Shown here in pieces: positions 21,551 through 31,271 of a stretch of 43,020 nucleotides of DNA. Location: the NCBI RefSeq assembly GCF_002954775.1, contig NZ_PJME01000068.1, positions 1 to 43,020 on the forward strand, in the 5' to 3' direction. Origin of the DNA: Streptomyces geranii. Its GTDB lineage: Bacteria > Actinomycetota > Actinomycetes > Streptomycetales > Streptomycetaceae. The notes beneath the pieces are model-generated. The model was not told the DNA's origin. It did no database searches and saw only the letters and a list, made by a program, of their open reading frames with translations. The translations under genes and the position numbers were made by a program. Position 1 is the stretch's first letter. The number at the start of each line of letters is the position of its first letter.

Positions 21551-23952
21551 TACTGGCAGGCCTCGCAGGACTCGGGGTTCTCAAGGGAGCAGGCGACGGC
21601 GTCGGGGTCGGCGGCCTGCTGCACGGGGATGGTCTTCTCGGGCTGGGCCTGTGCCTGGGCGGCGCGGGCGATGCGGGTCGCGGGGCGCGAGCGCAGGTAG
21701 TACGTCGTCTTCAGGCCCGACTTCCAGGCGTACGCGTACATCGAGGAGAGCTTGCCGATGGTCGGCGTCTCCAGGAACAGGTTCAGCGACTGGGCCTGGT
21801 CCAGGAACGGCGTCCGGGCGGCGGCCATGTCGATGAGCCCGCGCTGCGGGATCTCCCACGCCGTGCGGTACAGGGCGCGTACGTCGGCGGGGATCCAGGC
21901 GAAGCCCTGCACCGAGCCGTTCGACTCGCGCAGCGCCTCACGGGTGCGGGCGTCCCACACGCCGAGGTCCTTCAGCTCCCGCACCAGGTAGGAGTTGACC
22001 TGGAGGAACTCGCCGGACAGCGTCTCGCGCTTGAACAGGTTGGACACCTGCGGCTCGATGCACTCGTACACCCCGGCGATCGAGGCGATGGTGGCGGTCG
22101 GCGCGATGGCCAGGAGGAGCGAGTTGCGCATCCCGACCCGGGCGATACGTTCCCGCAGTGCCGCCCAGCGCTCGGGCCAGGTCAGTTCGACGTCGTAGTG
22201 GTCGGGGTGCAGCACACCACGGGCCGTACGGGTCTTGTCCCAGGCCGGAAGCGGGCCGTTGCGTTCGGCGAGGGTCGCGGAGGCCTCGTACGCGGCGAGC
22301 ATGATGCGCTCGGCGATACGCGTGGAGAGGGCCTGGGCCTCGGGCGAGTCGAAGGGGACGCGCAGCTTGAAGAAGACGTCCTGGAGACCCATCGCGCCCA
22401 GACCGACCGGACGCCAGCGGGCGTTGGAGCGGCCCGCCTGCTCGGTCGGGTAGAAGTTGATGTCGACGACCCGGTCGAGGAAGGTGACGGCGGTACGGAC
22501 GGTCTCGTCCAGCCGCTCCCAGTCGATGTCCCCGGCCGTCGTGTCGACGAACGCGCCCAGGTTCACGGACCCCAGGTTGCAGACCGCGGTCTCCCCGTCG
22601 TCCGTGACCTCAAGGATCTCGGTGCACAGGTTCGAGGAGTGGACGACGCTGCCCGGCTCCGCCGTCTGGTTGGCGGTGCGGTTGGCCGCGTCCTTGAAGG
22701 TCATCCAGCCTTGGCCGGTCTGCGCGAGCGTCCGCATCATGCGGCCGTACAGATCACGGGCGGGAATGGTCTTCTTCGCGAGCCCGGCGGCCTCGGCCCT
22801 GCGGTAGGCGGCGTCGAACTCGTCGCCCCACAGGTCGACCAGCTCGGGCACGTCGGAGGGGGAGAAGAGCGACCAGGACGCGTCCGTGTTCACCCGGCGC
22901 ATGAACTCGTCCGGGATCCAGTGCGCGAGGTTCAGGTTGTGCGTACGCCGGGCGTCCTCACCGGTGTTGTCGCGCAGCTCCAGGAACTCCTCGATGTCGG
23001 AGTGCCAGGTCTCCAGGTACACCGCGGCGGCACCCTTGCGCCGCCCGCCCTGGTTCACGGCGGCGACGGAGGCGTCCAGTGTTTTCAGGAAGGGCACGAT
23101 GCCGTTGGAGTGCCCGTTGGTGCCCCGGATCAGCGAACCGCGGCTGCGAATCCGGGAGTACGACAGTCCGATGCCGCCGGCGTGCTTGGAGAGGCGGGCG
23201 ACCTGGTGGTAGCGGTCGTAGATGGAGTCCAGCTCGTCGATCGGGGAGTCGAGGAGGTAGCAGGACGACATCTGGGGGTGCCGCGTACCGGAGTTGAAGA
23301 GGGTGGGGGAGGAGGGGAGGTAGTCGAGGCGGCTCATCAGCCGGTAGAGCGCGGCGACTTCGTCGAACGCCCGGACGCCCGTTTCTGAATCAAGCGCAGT
23401 GTCCTCGGCCAGTCCGCTCGCGACACGCAGCATGAAGTGCTGGGGCGTCTCGATGACCTGGCGGGTGATCGGGTGGCGCAGGAGGTAGCGGCTGTGCAGC
23501 GTACGCAGCCCGAAGTACCCGAAGCGGTCGTCCCCTTCGAGGTCGATCAGGGCGTTCAGCCGGTCCGTGTGCAGTCGTACGAACTCGGCGGTGCGGTCGG
23601 CGATCAGGCCCTCGCGGTGCCCGACCGCGACCGACTGGGAGAAGGTCGTGACGCCCTGTGAGGCGGCCTCGGCGGCGACGCTGATCGTCAGCAGCCGGGC
23701 GGCGAGACGGGAGTAGGCGGGGTCCTCGGAGATGAGGCCGGCCGCCGCCTCGGTGGCCAGCTCGCGCAGCTCCGACTCGTCGGCCCGCGAGGACCGGCCG
23801 CGCAACGCTGCGGCGGCCACCCGTCCCGGGTCGGCGTCGGGGAGGTCGGCGGTCAGCTCGGTCAGGGTCCGCAGCAGCGCGGTTCCGGGACCGTCCGTCT
23901 CCACTCGGGCCACTGGGGTCGCTGAAGCCGGTTCGGCTGGCGCGATGGTCAC
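21550..23952 (-). CDS. nrdA: Class Ia ribonucleotide reductase, large subunit
   Basis: The 800-residue enzyme reduces ribonucleotides to deoxyribonucleotides. Catalytic features: a redox Cys in SSCYLLD near residue 230, SSNLCTEI near 440 (Asn, Cys, Glu of the active site), a second redox Cys in CNLGSVNLG near 456, the radical-transfer tyrosine pair KTTYYLRS near 748 and the C-terminal shuttle pair CEAC. Residues 25-90 are in the place of an ATP-cone but diverged. GTG 23952 with GAGGGAG about 9 nt upstream is the start; the frame is open further but the extension crosses the riboswitch. Streptomyces also has a B12-dependent class II enzyme, which explains repression of this one by B12. Confidence 0.96.
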   Translation of the reverse strand: MTIAPAEPASATPVARVETDGPGTALLRTLTELTADLPDADPGRVAAAALRGRSSRADESELRELATEAAAGLISEDPAYSRLAARLLTISVAAEAASQGVTTFSQSVAVGHREGLIADRTAEFVRLHTDRLNALIDLEGDDRFGYFGLRTLHSRYLLRHPITRQVIETPQHFMLRVASGLAEDTALDSETGVRAFDEVAALYRLMSRLDYLPSSPTLFNSGTRHPQMSSCYLLDSPIDELDSIYDRYHQVARLSKHAGGIGLSYSRIRSRGSLIRGTNGHSNGIVPFLKTLDASVAAVNQGGRRKGAAAVYLETWHSDIEEFLELRDNTGEDARRTHNLNLAHWIPDEFMRRVNTDASWSLFSPSDVPELVDLWGDEFDAAYRRAEAAGLAKKTIPARDLYGRMMRTLAQTGQGWMTFKDAANRTANQTAEPGSVVHSSNLCTEILEVTDDGETAVCNLGSVNLGAFVDTTAGDIDWERLDETVRTAVTFLDRVVDINFYPTEQAGRSNARWRPVGLGAMGLQDVFFKLRVPFDSPEAQALSTRIAERIMLAAYEASATLAERNGPLPAWDKTRTARGVLHPDHYDVELTWPERWAALRERIARVGMRNSLLLAIAPTATIASIAGVYECIEPQVSNLFKRETLSGEFLQVNSYLVRELKDLGVWDARTREALRESNGSVQGFAWIPADVRALYRTAWEIPQRGLIDMAAARTPFLDQAQSLNLFLETPTIGKLSSMYAYAWKSGLKTTYYLRSRPATRIARAAQAQAQPEKTIPVQQAADPDAVACSLENPESCEACQ

Positions 23953-24077
23953 GTGGGTGCTCTCCCTCGCTCGGCACGGGGCCAGGGGGAGGGCAGCGGG
24001 GCACACGGACGCCATACGGGTACGCGCGCGTCCACCGGCCCACTCCGCGAGGCCCGGACGTCGGTGCCCGAACCGGT

Positions 24078-24215
24078 CGGCCGGGCACACTGTCGACAGG
24101 TCCTCGGACTGGACACGCGCACAGCCGCAATTGGGCAGGAATACGCACGTGTACACCGTTGCGGGACAGTTCCGGATTCGCACCGGATTCCCCTGCGGCG
24201 ACAGCGAGCATGAGC
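24078..24215 (-). ncRNA. Cobalamin (B12) riboswitch controlling nrdABS
   Basis: On the minus strand the conserved core reads GGGGAATCCGGTGCGAATCC (24194-24175), then AACTGTCCCGCAACGGTG (24170-24153), and after a variable stem AGTCCGAGGACCTG (24110-24097). These are the standard cobalamin-riboswitch segments. A downstream GTGCCCG/CGGGCAC stem (24064-24088) is a candidate expression platform. Known in S. coelicolor: B12 binding shuts off the class Ia operon so that the B12-dependent class II enzyme is used. Boundaries are approximate. Confidence 0.92.
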
Positions 24216-24259
24216 ATACATCTAGTGTTGGGCACTGGAAGCACCCCCACATGTTGTGT
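24214..24259 (-). promoter_or_regulatory. Paired NrdR-type boxes over the nrdABS promoter
   Basis: Read on the plus strand, ACATCTAGTGT (24218-24228) and ACATGTTGTGT (24249-24259) agree at 9 of 11 positions and are exactly 31 bp apart, three helical turns. NrdR, the ATP-cone repressor of ribonucleotide reductase genes, binds such tandem boxes at this spacing. On the minus strand a TATGCT -10 (24218-24213) with TTCCAG 16 bp upstream overlaps the inner box, and transcription would begin just before the riboswitch. Confidence 0.75.
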
Positions 24260-24359
24260 CGTGACGGCAATTGAGCGCCCTGCGGCGGTACGCGGCCGTA
24301 CGTCCGGCCGCGCCGCCGGAGCCCGCGAACGGGCCCGATCCCTGTCCGCGCAAGGGATG

Positions 24360-24531
24360 TCAGCAGCACCGGAACCCCTGCCGGGGGTCCGCCTCCTGCC
24401 GGTCCGTACGCATCCGCTCGAACTCCCTCCGCGTCGGCACCGGCGCCTGCGGCCGTTCCTTGCGCAGGTGCGCGACATGGCGGTCGTACGCCGACTCGTC
24501 GGTCAGCTCCCGCAGATACCAGCGCACGGCC

Positions 24532-24557
<26 letters not shown>
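24360..24557 (-). CDS. YbdD/YjiX family protein
   Basis: The 65-residue protein matches the YbdD/YjiX family in length and in signature words: VRWYLRELTDESAYDRHVAH in the first half, REFERMRTDR, and the end DPRQGFRCC. These small proteins are nearly always encoded after a CstA-family transporter and are needed for or enhance pyruvate transport by CstA/BtsT-type carriers. Here the gene overlaps the end of cstA by 26 bp in another frame, so translation is coupled. The paired C-terminal cysteines are typical. It ends about 100 bp before the nrd promoter, which is transcribed in the same direction. Confidence 0.9.
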
Positions 24558-26667
<2,110 letters not shown>

Positions 26668-26752
26668 CGGGTCGTCCTCCCGTCCATGCGATGAGGGAAG
26701 GACGGTAGTGCGGGACGGGACACAGCGCTACACCGCGTACGTGCGCTGCAGG

Positions 26753-26790
26753 CTTTTAGGGGCGCGAGGAACTGCGCGAGCAACCACAAC
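26753..26790 (-). repeat. GTGGCTGGTCGCG intergenic repeat, diverged short form
   Basis: On the minus strand: GTTGTGGTTGCTCGCGCAG then TTCCTCGCGCCCCTAAAAG. This is a short form with a few substitutions. It lies after dasR (ending 26823) and before cstA, both on the minus strand, fitting a position at the 3' end of dasR. Confidence 0.65.
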
Positions 26791-26822
26791 GAGCCCGCAC
26801 TCGCCCAAGCACAGCAAGCCCC

Positions 26823-27587
26823 CTACTCAATAGGCCGCTTGAGCCGAGCCACGAACTTGTACCGATCCCCCCGATAAACAGACCGCACCCACTCCACAGG
26901 CAACCCGTCCTTGTCCAACGAGTGCCGGGACAGCATCAACATCGGCAACCCCACATCCGTACCGAGCAACCCCGCCTCACGAGGCGTCGCCAGAGACGTC
27001 TCGATCGTCTCCTCCGCCTCCGCGAGATGCACGTCGTACACCTCGGCCAGAGCCGTGTACAGGGACGTGTACTTCACAAGTGACCGCCGCAGAGCGGGAA
27101 ACCGCTTCGCCGAGAGATGCGTGGTCTCTATGGCCATCGGCTCGCCGTTCGCCATCCGCAGCCGCTCGATCCGCAGCACCCGCCCGCCCGCCGTGATGTC
27201 GAGCAACTGGGCGAGCGTGTCGTCGGCCGTGATGTACCCGATGTCCAGGAGCTGTGAGGTCGGTTCGAGCCCCTGGGCCCGCATGTCCTCGGTGTACGAG
27301 GTCAGTTGCAGCGCCTGCGAGACCTTCGGCTTGGCGACGAACGTGCCCTTGCCCTGGATGCGTTCCAGCCGGCCCTCGACGACCAGTTCCTGGAGGGCCT
27401 GGCGGACGGTCGTGCGGGAGGTGTCGAACTCCGCCGCCAGTGTGCGCTCGGGCGGGACCGGCGTGCCGGGCGCCTGGGTCTCCGTCATGTCGAGCAGATG
27501 CTTCTTCAGCCGGTAGTACTTGGGCACGCGCGCGGTACGGACGGTAGCCCCACCCTCGTTCTCCGCACTGCTCACGTCGGTGCTCAT
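26823..27587 (-). CDS. dasR: GntR/HutC-family global regulator DasR
   Basis: The 254-residue regulator has an N-terminal winged helix (residues about 20-90; TLAAEFDTSRTTVRQALQELVVEG) and a C-terminal UTRA ligand domain (100-250). DasR represses chitin and N-acetylglucosamine uptake genes and influences antibiotic production and development. Glucosamine-6-phosphate and GlcNAc-6-phosphate release it from 16-bp dre sites. The length equals S. coelicolor DasR. ATG 27587 follows a GGAAGGCGGAG purine stretch. A dre at 27741-27756 lies 154 bp upstream, so autoregulation is likely. It is divergent from dasA, whose promoter also carries dre sites. Confidence 0.96.
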   Translation of the reverse strand: MSTDVSSAENEGGATVRTARVPKYYRLKKHLLDMTETQAPGTPVPPERTLAAEFDTSRTTVRQALQELVVEGRLERIQGKGTFVAKPKVSQALQLTSYTEDMRAQGLEPTSQLLDIGYITADDTLAQLLDITAGGRVLRIERLRMANGEPMAIETTHLSAKRFPALRRSLVKYTSLYTALAEVYDVHLAEAEETIETSLATPREAGLLGTDVGLPMLMLSRHSLDKDGLPVEWVRSVYRGDRYKFVARLKRPIE

Positions 27588-27740
27588 GCTCCGCCTTCCC
27601 GGCTACTGGTGCTGCTGAGACCGGCATCCCGCCGGTCCAAGCCCACATCGTGACACGGCTCACGCGGCGATTGACCTGTGAATGGTCTCCACGAGCCCCC
27701 GCGCGCTCCGTGATCCCCTCTGTATACCTTCACGCCCCTC

Positions 27741-27756
27741 GCTGGTCTAGTCCACC
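27741..27756. promoter_or_regulatory. DasR-responsive element upstream of dasR
   Basis: The 16-mer GCTGGTCTAGTCCACC closely matches the dre consensus ACTGGTCTAGACCAGT: the central TGGTCTAG and CCA are conserved and only outer and one inner base differ. It lies 154 bp before the dasR ATG. A weaker half-site (AGTGGTCTACC, 27800-27810) follows. The 400-bp dasR-dasA intergenic region otherwise holds only promoters and the dasA dre pair. Confidence 0.8.
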
Positions 27757-27911
27757 GCGAGGAATCCCGAACCCGCGCCCCGGCCCATCGCTCCACCGAA
27801 GTGGTCTACCTCGAACCGGACACGTGTGCAGGGTATTTCCGCCACCTTCTTACTTAAAGGTTCCTGCATATGTAGGTCGCATAACGGCTGGTCAGAGATG
27901 TTCACGCACTC

Positions 27912-27962
27912 TTGACACGCAGTTTGGTCTGAGCCAAGCTCCGCCTACTGGTCTACACCATT
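27912..27962 (+). promoter_or_regulatory. dasA promoter with two dre sites
   Basis: TTGACA (27912-27917) and CAAGCT (27935-27940) are 17 bp apart. A dre-like palindrome TTTGGTCTGAGCCAAG (27923-27938) lies between and over these boxes. A near-consensus dre ACTGGTCTACACCATT (27947-27962) lies at the expected transcription start. TTGGTCCAGG right after may be a third half-site. DasR bound here would occlude RNA polymerase. Confidence 0.88.
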
Positions 27963-27987
27963 GGTCCAGGTCCCTGAGGAGGGTGGC

Positions 27988-29271
27988 GTGAAGCGCAAGC
28001 TGATAGCCGCGATCGGTATCGCGGGCATGATGGTCTCCATCGCGGCATGCGGGGACAGTGACAGCGGCAGCTCGGACAAGACCGGCGCTGACGCCAAGGA
28101 ACTGACCGTCTGGCTGACCGTGGACGCGCAGAACAACTGGCCCGAGCTGGTGAAGGCCGCCGACGCCGCGATCGTGAAGAAGCACCCCGGCATCAAGATC
28201 AACCACGAGTACTACGGCTGGCCCGACAAGAACGCCAAGCTCGACGCCGTCCTCGCCACCGACAAGGCCCCCGACGTCGTCGAGATGGGCAACACCGAGA
28301 TGCTCGGCTACATGGTCAAGGGCGCCTTCGCCCCCGTCGACCCGGCCAAGTTCGAGAACTCCGCCAACTGGCTCGACGGCCTCAAGGCCTCCGTCACCTA
28401 CGAGGGCAAGACGTACGGCGTCCCGTACTACGCCGGTGGCCGCGTCGCCAACTGGCGCAAGGACGTGGCCGCTTCGGTCGGCGTCACGTCGACGCCGAAG
28501 ACGTACGCCGAACTCACCTCCGCCCTGGACAAGATCCAGAAGAAGGAGGGCGACAAGTACAACGCCTGGTACCAGCCCACCCGCGACTGGTACGCCGCCA
28601 TGTCCTTCGTCTACGACGCCGGCGGCGCGATCGCCGAGGAGTCGGGCGGCCAGTGGAAGGCGACCCTCTCCTCGCCGGAGTCCGTCAAGGGCCTCACCGA
28701 GTTCAAGAACGTCATCGACAAGTACATGCACGGTGACAAGACCAAGGACGAGTCCGACCGTTACATCGTCTACGGCCAGGGCAAGACCAGCATGATCTTC
28801 GCCGCCGCCTGGGAGGGCGCCACCGCCGAGGCGCCGGAGAACGACAAGACCGGCAAGCTCAAGGGCAACCTGGAGAACTTCGTCATGCCCGGCCCGTCCG
28901 GCAAGAACATGCCGGTGTTCCTGGGCGGGTCCGACCTCGCCGTCCCGGTGAAGTCGAAGGCCCAGACGGTGGCCGCGGAGTGGATCAACGCCTACACCGG
29001 GGCCAGCGGCCAGAAGGGCCTGATGGCCAAGGGCAACCTGCCCAACAACAAGACCGACCTCGCCACCCTGAAGAACGACCCGGCGACGGCGGTCCCGGCC
29101 ACGGCGGCCGAGTCCAACTGGTTCGTGCCGATGGCACCGGGCTGGGGCCAGGTCGAGAAGGCCCAGATCCTCCAGACGATGCTGCAGAGCATCGGCACCG
29201 GCAAGAAGACGGTCGAGGAGGCCGCGAAGGAAGCGGACGCGGCGATCGACAAGGTCATCAACGTCGAGTAG
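27988..29271 (+). CDS. dasA: Chitobiose/N-acetylglucosamine ABC transporter, binding lipoprotein
   Basis: The 427-residue protein is a family 1 extracellular sugar-binding protein. The signal peptide ends in a lipobox SIAAC, so Cys21 becomes the lipid-modified N-terminus and the protein is anchored outside the membrane. The mature part starts with a Ser/Gly/Asp linker and continues as a two-lobed binding fold. DasA of S. coelicolor binds chitooligosaccharides, chiefly chitobiose. GTG 27988 is set by GAGGAGGG at 27976-27983 and gives a normal signal peptide; a TTG at 27961 would begin inside the dre. It is followed by a strong hairpin and then the permease genes. The ATPase MsiK is encoded elsewhere, as usual in Streptomyces. 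Confidence 0.95.
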   Translation: MKRKLIAAIGIAGMMVSIAACGDSDSGSSDKTGADAKELTVWLTVDAQNNWPELVKAADAAIVKKHPGIKINHEYYGWPDKNAKLDAVLATDKAPDVVEMGNTEMLGYMVKGAFAPVDPAKFENSANWLDGLKASVTYEGKTYGVPYYAGGRVANWRKDVAASVGVTSTPKTYAELTSALDKIQKKEGDKYNAWYQPTRDWYAAMSFVYDAGGAIAEESGGQWKATLSSPESVKGLTEFKNVIDKYMHGDKTKDESDRYIVYGQGKTSMIFAAAWEGATAEAPENDKTGKLKGNLENFVMPGPSGKNMPVFLGGSDLAVPVKSKAQTVAAEWINAYTGASGQKGLMAKGNLPNNKTDLATLKNDPATAVPATAAESNWFVPMAPGWGQVEKAQILQTMLQSIGTGKKTVEEAAKEADAAIDKVINVE

Positions 29272-29283
29272 TAGCGCGCCGAG

Positions 29284-29312
29284 GCGGGGCCCTGACACGG
29301 AGAGGGCCCCGC
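29284..29312 (+). terminator. Attenuating hairpin between dasA and dasB
   Basis: GCGGGGCCCT and AGGGCCCCGC form a 10-bp perfect stem with a 9-nt loop, 12 bp after the dasA stop. No T-run follows. Such hairpins after binding-protein genes protect or partly terminate the message, giving much more binding protein than permease. Confidence 0.8.
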
Positions 29313-29385
29313 TCGCCCGCCACACCACGCACGTGGGACGACCGCAACGACCGTACGACCTGAGGGACCGCTGAGGAGCGCGCGG

Positions 29386-30387
29386 ATGAGTGCCGCTGAT
29401 ACGACCACCCCTGCCAAACTGCCGCCGGAGACACGGCAGGCGCCACCGTCACCGCCGGCCGGTGGCCCGGACGCCCCACGGAGAAAGCGGACGGCCATGG
29501 GTGCCGCCGCGGTCCCGTGGGCCCTGCTGGCCCCCTGTCTGCTGATCCTCGCGCTGGTCCTCGGCTATCCCCTCGTCCGACTGGTCGCCCTGTCCTTCCA
29601 GAAGTTCGGGCAGTCCCAGCTGTGGGGCTTCCAGCCCGCCGACTGGGTGGGCCTCGCCAACTTCACCGCCGTGCTCGGCGACGGCGAGTTCTGGGACGTC
29701 GTCGTCCGCACGATCGTCTTCGCCGTCGGCTGCGTCGTCTTCACGATGGTCGTCGGCATGCTGATCGCGCTGCTGCTCCAGCGGGTCAGCGGCTGGATGA
29801 AGACGCTCATCAACATCGTCCTGGTGGCCAGTTGGGGCATGCCGATCATCGTCGCGACCACCGTCTTCAAGTGGCTGTTCGACTCCGACTACGGCATCGT
29901 CAACGCGCTGCTGAGCAGGCTGCCCGGCGTCGAGATGATCGGCCACAACTGGTTCGCGAGCGGACCGCAGGGCCTCGCCGTCATCATGCTGCTCGTGGTC
30001 TGGGGCGCGGTGCCCTTCGTGGTCATCACGCTCGGCGCCGGTCTCACCCAGGTCCCGAAGGAACTGGAGGAGGCGGCCCGGCTGGACGGCGCGGGCGCCT
30101 GGGGCGTCTTCCGTTACGTCACGCTCCCCATCCTCAAGCCGATCATCGTGATGCTCACGACCCTGTCGGTCATCTGGGACATGGGCGTCTTCCCCCAGGT
30201 CTTCGTGATGCGCGGCGGCCACCCCGAGGCCGAGTTCCAGCTCCTGACCACCTACTCCTACGACCGCGCCTTCGCCGTCAACGACTACGCCCAGGGATCG
30301 GCGATCGCCCTGCTCACCGTGGTGCTGCTGCTTGGCGTCGTCGCCGTGTACATGCGCCAGATGCTGAAGATCGGAGAGGTCGAATGA
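29386..30387 (+). CDS. dasB: Chitobiose ABC transporter, permease 1
   Basis: The 333-residue permease has a disordered Pro-rich N-terminus of about 40 residues and six membrane helices. The binding-protein-dependent transport signature EEAARLDGAGAWGVFRYVTLP (the EAA loop that contacts the ATPase) lies near residues 226-246. It belongs to the MalF-like class of sugar permeases. ATG 29386 has GAGGAGC upstream. The stop overlaps the dasC start by ATGA, so the two permeases are coupled and probably form a heterodimer. Regulation comes from the DasR-controlled dasA promoter by read-through past the hairpin. Confidence 0.94.
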   Translation: MSAADTTTPAKLPPETRQAPPSPPAGGPDAPRRKRTAMGAAAVPWALLAPCLLILALVLGYPLVRLVALSFQKFGQSQLWGFQPADWVGLANFTAVLGDGEFWDVVVRTIVFAVGCVVFTMVVGMLIALLLQRVSGWMKTLINIVLVASWGMPIIVATTVFKWLFDSDYGIVNALLSRLPGVEMIGHNWFASGPQGLAVIMLLVVWGAVPFVVITLGAGLTQVPKELEEAARLDGAGAWGVFRYVTLPILKPIIVMLTTLSVIWDMGVFPQVFVMRGGHPEAEFQLLTTYSYDRAFAVNDYAQGSAIALLTVVLLLGVVAVYMRQMLKIGEVE

Positions 30388-31262
30388 GCGGCCTGAGCGC
30401 GACAGCCCCCGCCGTGCCCCGGAAGGCCGAAGGGAGCCGGAAGCCCCGGAAGTCGAAGGCCGGCTGGAACCTGCTGGGCCTGCTCGTCTTCCTGTCGACC
30501 GGCTTCCCGGTCTACTGGATGCTGAACACGGCGATCAAACCGGCGAAGGACGCGATCGACCCCGACCCGAGCCTGCTCCCGACCGGCTTCACCCTCGACA
30601 ACTTCCGGCGCGCGCTGAACATCGCTGACTTCTGGGGCCCGGTCGGCCGCAGCCTCGTCGTGTCCCTCACGGTCGTCGTGATCGGCATCGTCGTAGGCAT
30701 GCTCGCGGCCTTGGCGATCTCGCGTTTCGCCTTCCGTGGCCGAAAGGTCGTCATCGTCGGCATTTTGGCCGTGCAGATGGTCCCCCTGGTCGCGATGATC
30801 ATCCCCGTGTTCCTGCTCCTGAACGACCTCGGCCAGTACGACCGGCTGACCGGCCTGATCATCACCTACCTCACCTTCATCCTGCCGTTCACGGTGTGGA
30901 CCCTGCGCGGTTTCATCGTCAACATCCCGAAGGAACTGGAGGAGGCGGCGATGGTCGACGGCTGCTCCCGCACCACCGCCTTCATCCGCGTGGTCTTCCC
31001 GCTGCTGGCCCCCGGCCTGGTCGCCACCTCGGTCTACGGCTTCATCCAGGCCTGGAACGAGTACCTCTACGCCCTGATGCTGATGAGCCAGAAGAACCAG
31101 ACCGCCACCGTCTGGCTCGGCAACTTCACCACCAAGCACGGCACCGAGTACGCCCCGATGATGGCCGGTTCCACGATGATGGCCGTGCCGATCGTCGTCC
31201 TCTTCCTCCTAGTCCAGCGCAAGATGGCCGCGGGTCTGACCGCGGGCGCCGTGAAGGGATAA
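30384..31262 (+). CDS. dasC: Chitobiose ABC transporter, permease 2
   Basis: The 292-residue MalG-like permease has six membrane helices. The EAA loop reads KELEEAAMVDGCSRTTAFIR near residues 185-204. It pairs with DasB to form the channel, energised by the shared ATPase MsiK encoded elsewhere. ATG 30384 overlaps the dasB stop (ATGA). The basic N-terminal 30 residues (RKAEGSRKPRKSKAG) precede the first helix. The gene is 9 bp before dasD, so dasC and dasD are in one transcript. Confidence 0.95.
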   Translation: MSGLSATAPAVPRKAEGSRKPRKSKAGWNLLGLLVFLSTGFPVYWMLNTAIKPAKDAIDPDPSLLPTGFTLDNFRRALNIADFWGPVGRSLVVSLTVVVIGIVVGMLAALAISRFAFRGRKVVIVGILAVQMVPLVAMIIPVFLLLNDLGQYDRLTGLIITYLTFILPFTVWTLRGFIVNIPKELEEAAMVDGCSRTTAFIRVVFPLLAPGLVATSVYGFIQAWNEYLYALMLMSQKNQTATVWLGNFTTKHGTEYAPMMAGSTMMAVPIVVLFLLVQRKMAAGLTAGAVKG

Positions 31263-31271
31263 CCCGACCCG

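Noticed and set aside
27800..27815. Third dre-like site upstream of dasR (AGTGGTCTACCTCGAA)
   Set aside because: Only the left half matches; the right half lacks GACCA. Mentioned as a half-site only.
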